43,323 nt of DNA from Rhodospirillaceae bacterium (lineage in GTDB: Bacteria; Pseudomonadota; Alphaproteobacteria; SHVZ01): positions 1 through 43,323 of the forward strand of contig JAEULB010000023.1 of the NCBI GenBank assembly GCA_016792585.1. The letters run 5' to 3'. The notes beneath the pieces are model-generated. The model saw nothing but the letters and a program-made list of their open reading frames with translations. It made no database searches and was not told where the DNA came from. The translations under genes were made by a program, and so were the position numbers. Of the stretch, positions 17,695 to 24,865 are shown piece by piece (position 1 is the stretch's first letter; every line of letters begins with the position of its first letter).

Positions 17695-18255
17695 ATGTTC
17701 ATCCAGACCGAGTACACGCCGAACCCGGCGACCCTGAAGTTCCTGCCGGGACGCGAGGTGATGCCGTCGGGCACCGCCGACTTCGCTGACGCGGCCTCCG
17801 CGGGCAAGTCGCCGCTGGCCGAGACGCTGTTCGGCATCGAGGGCATCGAGCGGGTGTTCTTCGGCTCGGATTTCGTCACCGTGACCAAGCGCGAGGACAA
17901 GGAGTGGGCGGTGGTGAAGCCCGCCGTCCTCGGCGCGATCATGGACCACTACACCTCCGGCAAGCCGATCCTCGTCGCCGGCGCCGAGGCGCCGAAGGCG
18001 GCGGTCGCGGCCGACGGGGAGAACGCCGAGATCGTCGAGCAGATCATCGAGCTGATCGACACGCGCGTCCGTCCGGCGGTCGCCCAGGACGGCGGCGACA
18101 TCGTCTTCAAGGACTTCAAGGACGGCGTCGTGACCCTCCACATGCAGGGCTCCTGCTCGGGCTGCCCGAGCTCGACCGCGACCCTGAAGATGGGTATCGA
18201 GAACATGCTCAAGCACTACATCCCCGAGGTCATCGAGGTTCGCGCCGAGGCCTGA
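17695..18255 (+). CDS. NifU-family iron-sulfur scaffold/carrier (Nfu)
   Basis: A 186-residue protein that carries and delivers Fe-S clusters to client proteins. The N-terminal Nfu_N domain begins MFIQTEYTPNPATLKFLPGR. The C-terminal NifU domain holds the cluster ligands C154-x2-C157 in GSCSGCPSST. ATG 17695 is chosen over ATG 17632 because it matches the family start and has GAGGAA upstream. It lies divergent to nth, itself a 4Fe-4S enzyme; shared regulation is only an inference. A strong terminator follows. Confidence 0.95.
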   Translation: MFIQTEYTPNPATLKFLPGREVMPSGTADFADAASAGKSPLAETLFGIEGIERVFFGSDFVTVTKREDKEWAVVKPAVLGAIMDHYTSGKPILVAGAEAPKAAVAADGENAEIVEQIIELIDTRVRPAVAQDGGDIVFKDFKDGVVTLHMQGSCSGCPSSTATLKMGIENMLKHYIPEVIEVRAEA

Positions 18256-18304
18256 TCTTCGGGGCGATCTTCTCTGGCGGCCCTGGTTCCGCTAGAACGC
18301 ATCC

Positions 18305-18339
18305 GCGGCGTCGCCTGATGGCGGCGCCGCTCGCGTTTT
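18305..18339 (+). terminator. Rho-independent terminator after nfu
   Basis: GCGGCGTCGCC at 18305-18315 pairs with GGCGGCGCCGC at 18320-18330: an 11-bp stem with one U-G pair and a TGAT loop. It is followed by TCGCGTTTT. It separates nfu from tsaB. Confidence 0.68.
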
Positions 18340-18356
18340 GGAGGTAGTCCCGACGC

Positions 18357-19031
18357 ATGGATGCGGCCCCGCCACGGGTTCTCGCCATCGACTCCGCGCT
18401 CGCCGCGTGCTCCGTCGCCGTGCTGGCGGAGGGGCGCATCGCGGCAGAGCGGCGCGAGGCGATGTCCCGCGGCCATGCCGAGCGCCTGCTGCCGATGGTG
18501 CGCGAGGCCATGGCCGGGGCCGGCCTCGACTTCCAGGCGCTCGACCTGATCGCGGTCACCGTCGGGCCCGGCCATTTCACCGGCCTTCGGGTCGGCCTCG
18601 CCGCGGCCCAAGGGATTTCGCTCGCGACCGACCGGCCGCTCGCCGGGGTGACGACGCTGGAGGCGGTCGCGGCGGCGACGGCGATCGCCGACGAGCCGCT
18701 GGTGGTCGCGCTTGAGAGCAAGCGCGCCGATCTTTACCTGCAGGTCTTCGGCGATGGCCGGCCTCTTGGCGCGCCGATGGCGCTGACGCCGGAAGACGCC
18801 GTGAACGCGCTGCCGCCAGGCCCGCTGGTGCTCGCGGGTGATGGCGCGGCACGGCTGATGACGGTCCTGGCTTCGGGACGATCGGTCAGGCGTCTCGGCC
18901 CGGACCGCCCGGACGCGGCGACCGTGGCGCGGATCGCCGCGTCCCGTCACGGCACCGCGGCGGCGCTGCCACCGCTGCCGCTCTATCTCCGCCCGCCTGA
19001 TGTCACCCTGCCGAAGGCCGCCGCCCGATGA
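18357..19031 (+). CDS. tsaB: tRNA threonylcarbamoyladenosine biosynthesis protein TsaB
   Basis: A 224-residue ASKHA-fold partner of TsaD in the complex that makes t6A37 on ANN-decoding tRNAs. Visible family features are VLAIDSALAACSVAV at the N-terminus, RGHAERLLPMV, and TVGPGHFTGLRVGL. GGAGGT lies 11-12 bases upstream of ATG 18357. The stop overlaps rimI by ATGA; the tsaB-rimI pair is a common bacterial arrangement. A tRNA-Thr(UGU), which would be a t6A target, lies elsewhere in the window. Confidence 0.95.
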   Translation: MDAAPPRVLAIDSALAACSVAVLAEGRIAAERREAMSRGHAERLLPMVREAMAGAGLDFQALDLIAVTVGPGHFTGLRVGLAAAQGISLATDRPLAGVTTLEAVAAATAIADEPLVVALESKRADLYLQVFGDGRPLGAPMALTPEDAVNALPPGPLVLAGDGAARLMTVLASGRSVRRLGPDRPDAATVARIAASRHGTAAALPPLPLYLRPPDVTLPKAAAR

Positions 19032-19492
19032 CGCGTCCGGCGGTCGTCGCGGCCTCCTCATCCGATATCGATCGCCTGGCAGAGATGCAGGCCAACTGCT
19101 TCCACGCGCCCTGGGGAGCGGCCAGCATCGCCAAGACGCTGAGCCAGCCCGGCGCCTTCGCGCTGCTGCTGCGCGACTCCACGCCGGCAGGGCGGGTCTC
19201 GGCCGGCTTCGTCATCGTCCAGGTGGTCGCCGACCAGGCCGACCTGCTGACCTTGGGCGTCGTTCCGGGTCTTCGGCGTCGGGGCCATGCGCGGCACCTG
19301 TTGGGCGATGCGCTCGCGCGGGCTGCCGGGCAGGGCGCCAAGGCGATGTTTCTCGAGGTCGCGGAGGACAACCTCGCCGCGCTCGACCTGTACCGCGCTT
19401 GCGGCTTCGCCACGATCGGCCGCCGCGAGGGCTACTACCGCAGTCCCGAGGGGCGAAAGATCGCGGCTGTCACGATGCGGCGCGATCTATGA
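19028..19492 (+). CDS. rimI: Ribosomal protein S18 alanine N-acetyltransferase
   Basis: A 154-residue GNAT enzyme. The acetyl-CoA-binding loop is RRRGHARHLL, after VVADQADLLTLGVVP. The C-terminal motif AALDLYRACGFATIGRREGYYR is typical of RimI. It acetylates the N-terminus of S18, and possibly other proteins. The ATGA overlap with tsaB supports coupled expression. An A/U-type terminator follows. Confidence 0.93.
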   Translation: MTRPAVVAASSSDIDRLAEMQANCFHAPWGAASIAKTLSQPGAFALLLRDSTPAGRVSAGFVIVQVVADQADLLTLGVVPGLRRRGHARHLLGDALARAAGQGAKAMFLEVAEDNLAALDLYRACGFATIGRREGYYRSPEGRKIAAVTMRRDL

Positions 19493-19499
19493 CTTTCTT

Positions 19500-19529
19500 T
19501 AGGTTTCTAATGCGAAACCCTATTTTCTT
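19500..19529 (+). terminator. Probable terminator after rimI
   Basis: GGTTTC (19502-19507) pairs with GAAACC (19514-19519) around the TAATGC loop. The stem may extend by TA/TA across a one-base bulge, and TTTTCTTC follows directly. The stem is AT-rich, so strength is moderate. Confidence 0.5.
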
Positions 19530-19568
19530 CTGACTTTCGACAATCAGAGTAGAGACATCAATGAATTG

Positions 19569-19597
19569 TTGATGAATAGTCGAGCAAACCCTATAAT
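19569..19597 (+). promoter_or_regulatory. Near-consensus sigma-70 promoter of mucR
   Basis: TTGATG (19569-19574) and TATAAT (19592-19597) are separated by 17 bases, an almost ideal housekeeping promoter. It lies in the most AT-rich stretch of the window (about 19493-19610), 34 bases before the mucR start. Proteins of the MucR/Ros family bind AT-rich DNA and often repress their own genes, so autoregulation is likely here by inference. Confidence 0.72.
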
Positions 19598-19630
19598 TAT
19601 CGCAATCCCCCCAAACGAGGAATTCCTTCC

Positions 19631-20050
19631 ATGGCTGACCAGGCCGATACAAACGAGATCCTGGCACTGACGGCCGATATTGTCGCGGCGCATGTTTCAA
19701 ATAACACGGTCGGTGTCGCCGAACTGCCGCAACTGATTCAGCAGGTCTATGCTTCGCTGTCGACCTTGGGCCAGGCCCCGGCGCCGACGCAGGAGCGCCC
19801 GCATCCGGCAGTACCGATCAAGAAGTCGGTGACCCCCGAATACATCATTTGTCTGGAAGACGGTAAGAAGCTGAAGATGCTGAAGCGGCATCTGAAGACG
19901 GCGTTCAACATGTCGCCCGAACAGTATCGCGAGCGCTGGGGACTTCCGCCGGACTATCCGATGGTGGCGCCGAAATATGCCGAGCAGCGCAGCAAGCTTG
20001 CCAAGGACATCGGCCTCGGCACGCGAGCTCGCCGGCGCGGATCGAAATAG
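19631..20050 (+). CDS. MucR/Ros family transcriptional regulator
   Basis: This 139-residue DNA-binding protein controls exopolysaccharide, motility, cell-cycle or virulence genes in alphaproteobacteria. The N-terminal ~45 residues are the oligomerising helical part. The DNA-binding domain spans ~66-130: TPEYIICLEDGKKLKMLKRHL, then MSPEQYRERWGLPPDYPMVAP. Of the four zinc ligands of Ros, C74 and H87 are present, but the second Cys is D77 and the last His is not in place. Such variants exist in the family and may fold without zinc. GAGGA precedes ATG 19631. Confidence 0.94.
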   Translation: MADQADTNEILALTADIVAAHVSNNTVGVAELPQLIQQVYASLSTLGQAPAPTQERPHPAVPIKKSVTPEYIICLEDGKKLKMLKRHLKTAFNMSPEQYRERWGLPPDYPMVAPKYAEQRSKLAKDIGLGTRARRRGSK

Positions 20051-20160
20051 GCGGCCGGCGCCGGCCGAAACAGGCGCAATTGAGGGTCAGTCGCAAAAGC
20101 GCCTCGGGAACGGCGCAATAATCGCCTTTGGCGAACGCGAATAAGGAACAGGGGCGACCG

Positions 20161-20592
20161 GTGGTCTCGAAGATCGAGGATCTGTGCATCAAGAAGGGGC
20201 TGCGGATGACGGAGCAGCGCCGCGTGATCGCGCGCGTGCTCTCGGAATCCCAAGACCATCCGGATGTCGAGCAGGTTCACCGGCGCGCTGCCGAGATCGA
20301 CGCGCGCATCTCGATCGCCACCGTCTATCGCACGGTCCGCCTGTTCGAAGAGGCCAGCATCCTCGAGCGCCACGACTTCGGCGACGGTCGCGCGCGCTAC
20401 GAGGAAGTGCCCGAAGCCCACCACGATCACCTGATCGACGTGGAGACCGGGAAGGTCATCGAGTTTCGCAACGAACAGGTCGAGCGCCTGCAGCGCGAGA
20501 TCGCCGAGAAGCTCGGCTTCAAGCTGGTCGACCACCGGCTCGAGCTTTACGGGGTTCCGCTGGTCAAAGGCGAGCGCAAGCCTCGCGGCTAG
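20161..20592 (+). CDS. fur: Fur/Mur family metal-responsive repressor
   Basis: 143 residues from GTG 20161, chosen for the AGGGG site upstream and the family start SKIEDLCIKKGLRMTEQRR; a TTG start at 20128 is the alternative. The winged-helix domain is at ~1-85 (ISIATVYRTVRLFEE is the recognition helix region). The metal-binding EAHHDHLI segment is at ~88-95. There is no CxxC zinc motif, as is usual for alphaproteobacterial Fur/Mur proteins, which sense iron or manganese. A 5-bp GGGGC/GCCCC hairpin at 20598-20611 follows, without a good T-run. It is 110 bases after mucR. Confidence 0.92.
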   Translation: MVSKIEDLCIKKGLRMTEQRRVIARVLSESQDHPDVEQVHRRAAEIDARISIATVYRTVRLFEEASILERHDFGDGRARYEEVPEAHHDHLIDVETGKVIEFRNEQVERLQREIAEKLGFKLVDHRLELYGVPLVKGERKPRG

Positions 20593-20623
20593 GCCTTGGG
20601 GCGAAAGCCCCTGCGACTTATAT

Positions 20624-20641
20624 ATGACATCGTATTGTCAT
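20624..20641. promoter_or_regulatory. Palindromic operator candidate before olsB
   Basis: ATGACA (20624-20629) and TGTCAT (20636-20641) form a perfect 6-bp inverted repeat with a 6-base spacer, centred 48 bases before the olsB ATG. A possible promoter, TTGGGG (20596-20601) with 17 bases to TATATA (20619-20624), overlaps its left arm, so a bound dimer could block transcription. The binding protein is unknown. Confidence 0.5.
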
Positions 20642-20680
20642 CGACCGGGTCTAGAGACATTCTGACCTGGAGGACGATCC

Positions 20681-21541
20681 ATGACCGCACACGACGTGAG
20701 AGCTGTGATCGAGCCTGCGTCCCATCTGGTTGGCATGCCACCGATCTTCGACCCCGCGGATGCCTTCGAGGCGGTCCGTCAGGGAGATCTGGAGGTCAGG
20801 CTCGCCCGCAACGAGGCGGAGGTCGCTGCGGCGCAGCGGCTGCGCTACCGCATCTTCTATGAGGAGATGGCGGCCCGTCCGACCGCGGACATGGCGGCCT
20901 CGTCCAGCGACTTCGACGATTTCGACCGGGTCTGCGACCACCTGCTGGTGATCGATCTCTCCACCGGCGCGGTGGTCGGCACCTATCGCCTGATCCGCCG
21001 CTCGGCGGCGCGTCGGTACGGCCGCTTCTACTCGGCCGACGAGTACGACATCTCGCCGCTTCTCGAGTATCCCGGCGAGATCCTGGAGCTCGGCCGCTCC
21101 TGCGTCGCCGAGGGCTACCGCACGCGCGCGGCGATGCAGCTCCTGTGGCGCGGGATCGCCGCCTATGTCTTTCGTCACCGGATCGACCTGATGTTCGGCT
21201 GCGCTAGCCTGCCCGGCACCGACATCGGCGCGATCCGCCTGCCGCTCTCCTACCTCCATCACTATCACCTGGCGCCGCCGGCGCTCAGGCCGCGCGCGGT
21301 CCAGAGCCGCCGGGTCGAGATGGCCCTGATGGCGAAGGACGAGGTCGATACGCACAAGGCGGTCGCCGAGCTGCCGCCGCTGGTCAAAGGCTATCTCCGG
21401 CTCGGCGGCTTCGTCGGCGACGGCGCGGTGATCGACCATCAGTTCAACACCACCGACGTCTGCATCGTCGTCAAGACCGATCTGGTGACGGCGAAGTACT
21501 ACAAGCATTACGAGCGCGATCGCTCCACTGGCGAGGCCTGA
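20681..21541 (+). CDS. olsB: Ornithine-acyl-ACP N-acyltransferase (OlsB type, GNAT fold)
   Basis: A 286-residue protein whose family transfers a 3-hydroxyacyl group from ACP to ornithine, giving lyso-ornithine lipid. Matching regions are LEVRLARNEAEVAAAQRLRYRIFYEEM, HLLVIDL and VVGTYRLIR. LELGRSCVAEGYRTRAAMQLLW and FGCASLPGTD also match. GGAGG lies six bases before ATG 20681. The next gene is an OlsA-like acyltransferase, the expected partner. Ornithine lipids are phosphorus-free membrane lipids, but no Pho box is recognised upstream. Related haemolysin-type GNATs are the main alternative. Confidence 0.88.
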   Translation: MTAHDVRAVIEPASHLVGMPPIFDPADAFEAVRQGDLEVRLARNEAEVAAAQRLRYRIFYEEMAARPTADMAASSSDFDDFDRVCDHLLVIDLSTGAVVGTYRLIRRSAARRYGRFYSADEYDISPLLEYPGEILELGRSCVAEGYRTRAAMQLLWRGIAAYVFRHRIDLMFGCASLPGTDIGAIRLPLSYLHHYHLAPPALRPRAVQSRRVEMALMAKDEVDTHKAVAELPPLVKGYLRLGGFVGDGAVIDHQFNTTDVCIVVKTDLVTAKYYKHYERDRSTGEA

Positions 21542-21547
21542 GGATCG

Positions 21548-22324
21548 GTGAAGCGGATCGGCTCGGCCTGGGTCGCGTCGCTTCGGCTCGTCGTCTATCT
21601 CGGCTGGACGGCGATCCTGCTGCCGGTGCAGATCGCCGCGGTCGCGCTGCCCGGCCGCCTCAAGGAATGGCTGCCGCGCTTCTATCACCGCTCGCTGTGG
21701 CGGCCGATCGGGATCGACGTGAGGATACGGGGAACGCCGAACCTCGACCGGCCGACGCTGTTCGTCGTCAATCACACGAGCTATCTCGACATCACCGTGC
21801 TGGGCGGGCTGATCGAAGGCTGCTTCGTCGCCAAGCGCGAGGTGGCGGGTTGGCCGCTGTTCGGGCTGCTCGCCAAGCTGCAGCGGACCGCTTTCGTCGA
21901 GCGCCGCCGCGGTGCCACCGCCAACGAACGCGATCACATCGCCCGAAGGCTTTCGGGCGGCGACAACCTGATCCTCTTCCCGGAGGGCACCAGCAACGAC
22001 GGGAACCGCGTGCTTCCGTTCAAGAGCGCCCTGTTCGCGGCATTGCAGACGAGCGCAGACCTTCCGATCCAACCGGTCTCGATCGGCTACACGCGTCTCG
22101 ACGGCATGCCCCTGGGCCGGGCGCTTCGTCCCTTCGTCGCCTGGTACGGCGACATGGACCTGGCGCCGCATCTGTTCACGCTGCTAGGCCTCGGCCGGAT
22201 GACCGTCGACGTGGTCTTTCACGCGCCGGTCAAGGCGGCCGACTTCCCGTCACGGAAGGACCTGGCGCGTCATTGCCATGAAGTGATCGCCGGCGGTGTC
22301 GCCGGCGCGCTTGCCGGCCGCTAG
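21548..22324 (+). CDS. olsA: Lyso-ornithine lipid O-acyltransferase / PlsC-family acyltransferase
   Basis: A 258-residue membrane-associated acyltransferase. An N-terminal hydrophobic helix (~12-30) precedes the catalytic NHTSYLD (the HX4D motif), VERRRGAT, and the FPEGTS motif. These are the LPLAT signatures. It starts with GTG 21548, six bases after olsB. It probably acylates lyso-ornithine lipid to ornithine lipid, given the olsB neighbour; a glycerol-3-phosphate lipid role is also possible. Its TAG stop shares CTAG with the convergent PBP1A gene. Confidence 0.88.
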   Translation: MKRIGSAWVASLRLVVYLGWTAILLPVQIAAVALPGRLKEWLPRFYHRSLWRPIGIDVRIRGTPNLDRPTLFVVNHTSYLDITVLGGLIEGCFVAKREVAGWPLFGLLAKLQRTAFVERRRGATANERDHIARRLSGGDNLILFPEGTSNDGNRVLPFKSALFAALQTSADLPIQPVSIGYTRLDGMPLGRALRPFVAWYGDMDLAPHLFTLLGLGRMTVDVVFHAPVKAADFPSRKDLARHCHEVIAGGVAGALAGR

Positions 22325-24729
22325 TAGAGCCCGCCGCCGCTCGAGGACGGTGCCCTTGCCGGCACCGGCGAGACGCTGCCGGTACCGGTGTCCTCGGACT
22401 CGACCGCGTCCGAGGTCGTCGGCTCGCTGCCTGGCCGGAACGCGTCCATGATCACCTTGTCGCCGGCGCGCGCCAGCCGCCCCGTCTCCGGGTTCGTGCG
22501 CACCAGCCGGATGCCCTGCGGGATGCGGAACGGGGTCTTCGGCGTGTCCTTCAGCGCTTCGGCCATGAACTCCTTGAAGATCGGCACGCAGACCGACGAG
22601 CCGGTCTCGCGGTCGCCGAGACCCTTGGGCTGGTCGAAGCCGACGAAGACGCCGACCGTGAGGTCGGGCGAGAAGCCCATGAACCAGGTGTCGTTGGCGT
22701 CGTTGCTGGTGCCGGTCTTGCCGGCGAGCGGACGTCCGAGTTCGCGGATGCTGGCGCCGGTGCCGCGCTCGACCGCGCCCTGGAGCATCGAGACCATCTG
22801 ATAGGCGGTCAGCGGATCCTCGATCTGCGGGCGCGTGTCCGGAATGATGGGGGCGGCCTGACGCTGCCAGGCGACGTTGTTGCAGTTGGCGCACGGGCGC
22901 GTGTCGTGGCGGAACAGCGTCTTGCCGTTGCGGTCGTCGACGCGGTCGATCAGCGTCGGCACGATCTTCTTGCCGCCGTTGACGATCATGCCGTAGGCGG
23001 CGGTGTGACGGAGCACGGTGGTCTCGCCCGCACCCAGCACCATCGACATGTGCCGTGGCAGGTTCGGATGGATGCCGAAGGCGGCCGCATATTCGGCGAC
23101 GCGGTTGATGCCGACGTCGAGTCCGATCCTGACCGTCATCTGGTTGCGGCTCTTCTCGATGCCGACGCGCATCGGCACGGGCCCGAGGGAGTCGCCCGAG
23201 TAGTTGCGCGGCGTCCAGTTCGGAAGGCCCGGCCCCTGCGGCAGCGTCACCGGCGAGTCGAGAACGATGGTCGAGGGCGTATAGCCCTGGTCGAGGGCCG
23301 CCATGTAGACGAACGGCTTGAACGACGATCCGGGCTGACGCTGTGCCTGGGTCGCGCGGTTGAACTGGCTCTGGTCGAACGACCACCCGCCCGACATCGC
23401 GAGCACGCGGCCGGTGTGCGGATCGAGCGCCACCAGGGCGCCGCTGATCGCCGGCACCTGGCGAAGCCCGTAGTGTCCTTCGACCTGCTCGACCAGCACG
23501 ACGTCGCCGGCCTTGACCACCTGGTCGGCACGCTCGATCGGCGGGCCGAGGCGCTGCTCCGGCCGGTTCTCGCGCGCCCAGCGGAGCTCGGAGAGCGGAA
23601 GGCGCCCCTTGTTGCCGTCGACGAAGCCGACGGTGGCGCCTTCTCGGTCGGTCGAGAGCACCGCCGCCATTTGCCAGTCGGTGGTTCCAGCCGGCGCCGG
23701 CACCTGGGCCAGGCGCTGCTCCCATCCCGCGCCGAGCTCGATCTTCTGGATCGCACCGCGCCAACCGTGGCGGCGGTCGTAGGTGACAAGGCCATGGCGG
23801 AGCGCACGGTCTGCGATGACCTGCAGATGCGGATTGAGCGTGGTGCGGACCGAAAGGCCGCCGGCATAGACCGCCTTCTCGCCGTAACGCTGCACCAGCT
23901 CGCGCCGGACTTCCTCGGCGAAGTAGTCGGCGCCGCGGACGATGTCCTGGTCGTCGCGGCGGCGGACGGTGATCGTCTCGGCCTTCGCCTGCACCGCCTC
24001 TTCCGGCTTGATGTAGCCGGCTTCGACCATCTGATCGAGCACCCAGTCGCGGCGTCCCTGCGCGGCGCCCAGGTTGCGGAGCGGATTGTAGCGATTGGGC
24101 GCCTTCGGCAGCGCCGCGAGGTATGCGGCCTCGCCCAGGGTCAGGTCGTCGAGCGACTTGTCGAAATAGTTGAGTGCCGCGGCGCCGACGCCATAGGCGC
24201 GGAAGCCGAGATTGATCTCGTTGAGATAGAGCTCGAGGATCCGGTCCTTGGTCAGCACCTGCTCGATGCGGAAGGAGAGGATGGCTTCCTTGACCTTGCG
24301 GTCGAGCGACAGCTCGTCGGTGAGCAGGAAGTTGCGCGCCACCTGCTGGGTGATCGTGGATGCGCCGATCGGGCGGCGGTTCGGGTTGTTGGCCAGCATC
24401 GAGATGTTCTGGACGACCGCACGCGCGAGCGCGAACACGTCGATGCCGGGATGGCTGTAGAAGTTCTTGTCCTCGGCGGCGAGGAAGGCCTTCACCACCC
24501 GCTTCGGGATCGCATCGAGCGGAACGAAGACGCGCTTCTCGGTCGCGTACTCGGCCATCAGCCGGCCGTCGCCGGCATGGATGCGGGTCACCACCGCCGG
24601 CTGATAGTCGGCGAGCTGGGTGTATTCGGGCAGGCCGCGGCCGAAATGCCAGAGAACGTAGAAGCCGCCGCCAATGGCGACGACCACGCCGAAGAGCATC
24701 AGGGCGGCGAGGGCAGCAAGTAGGCGCAT
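22321..24729 (-). CDS. mrcA: Penicillin-binding protein 1A (bifunctional transglycosylase/transpeptidase)
   Basis: An 802-residue class A PBP that polymerises glycan and cross-links peptidoglycan in the periplasm. One TM helix (~3-28) is followed by the GT51 domain with catalytic E86 in AAEDKNFYSHPGID. An OB-like insert follows, then the transpeptidase domain with S468-x2-K471 (PGSSFKPF), S527-x-N529 (KSRNQM) and K671-T-G (AGKTGTSND). All three active-site motifs are intact. ATG 24729 begins the TM anchor; in-frame sequence further upstream looks non-coding. It lies downstream of amiC on the same strand, so two cell-wall genes sit together. Confidence 0.96.
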   Translation of the reverse strand: MRLLAALAALMLFGVVVAIGGGFYVLWHFGRGLPEYTQLADYQPAVVTRIHAGDGRLMAEYATEKRVFVPLDAIPKRVVKAFLAAEDKNFYSHPGIDVFALARAVVQNISMLANNPNRRPIGASTITQQVARNFLLTDELSLDRKVKEAILSFRIEQVLTKDRILELYLNEINLGFRAYGVGAAALNYFDKSLDDLTLGEAAYLAALPKAPNRYNPLRNLGAAQGRRDWVLDQMVEAGYIKPEEAVQAKAETITVRRRDDQDIVRGADYFAEEVRRELVQRYGEKAVYAGGLSVRTTLNPHLQVIADRALRHGLVTYDRRHGWRGAIQKIELGAGWEQRLAQVPAPAGTTDWQMAAVLSTDREGATVGFVDGNKGRLPLSELRWARENRPEQRLGPPIERADQVVKAGDVVLVEQVEGHYGLRQVPAISGALVALDPHTGRVLAMSGGWSFDQSQFNRATQAQRQPGSSFKPFVYMAALDQGYTPSTIVLDSPVTLPQGPGLPNWTPRNYSGDSLGPVPMRVGIEKSRNQMTVRIGLDVGINRVAEYAAAFGIHPNLPRHMSMVLGAGETTVLRHTAAYGMIVNGGKKIVPTLIDRVDDRNGKTLFRHDTRPCANCNNVAWQRQAAPIIPDTRPQIEDPLTAYQMVSMLQGAVERGTGASIRELGRPLAGKTGTSNDANDTWFMGFSPDLTVGVFVGFDQPKGLGDRETGSSVCVPIFKEFMAEALKDTPKTPFRIPQGIRLVRTNPETGRLARAGDKVIMDAFRPGSEPTTSDAVESEDTGTGSVSPVPARAPSSSGGGLY

Positions 24730-24774
24730 GGCCAGGTAGGCACCCGGGGGACGTTTTGAAAAGAGAACCGGCGC

Positions 24775-24792
24775 CGGGAACCTTGGTTCCCG
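24775..24792 (-). terminator. Weak terminator or leader hairpin between amiC and PBP1A
   Basis: CGGGAACC and GGTTCCCG form a stem of about 7-8 bp with a very small loop. On the minus strand a T-rich run (TTCTCTTTTC) follows after seven bases. It lies 74 bases after the amiC stop and before PBP1A. It could attenuate read-through, but the gap before the T-run makes this uncertain. Confidence 0.35.
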
Positions 24793-24865
24793 AATGCGGC
24801 CGGACGAAGGCAATCGTAGTCGATCCGGCAGGGGCCGGCAAAACAACTCCCGGGGAGTGCGACGT

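Noticed and set aside
20052..20067. 16-base palindrome CGGCCGGCGCCGGCCG after mucR as a terminator
   Set aside because: The stem is strong but no T-run follows; self-complementary GC runs are frequent in this genome.
22906..24723. 605-codon open frame opposite PBP1A
   Set aside because: Antisense shadow of a gene with intact PBP motifs; composition is Arg/Asp/Val-rich without structure.
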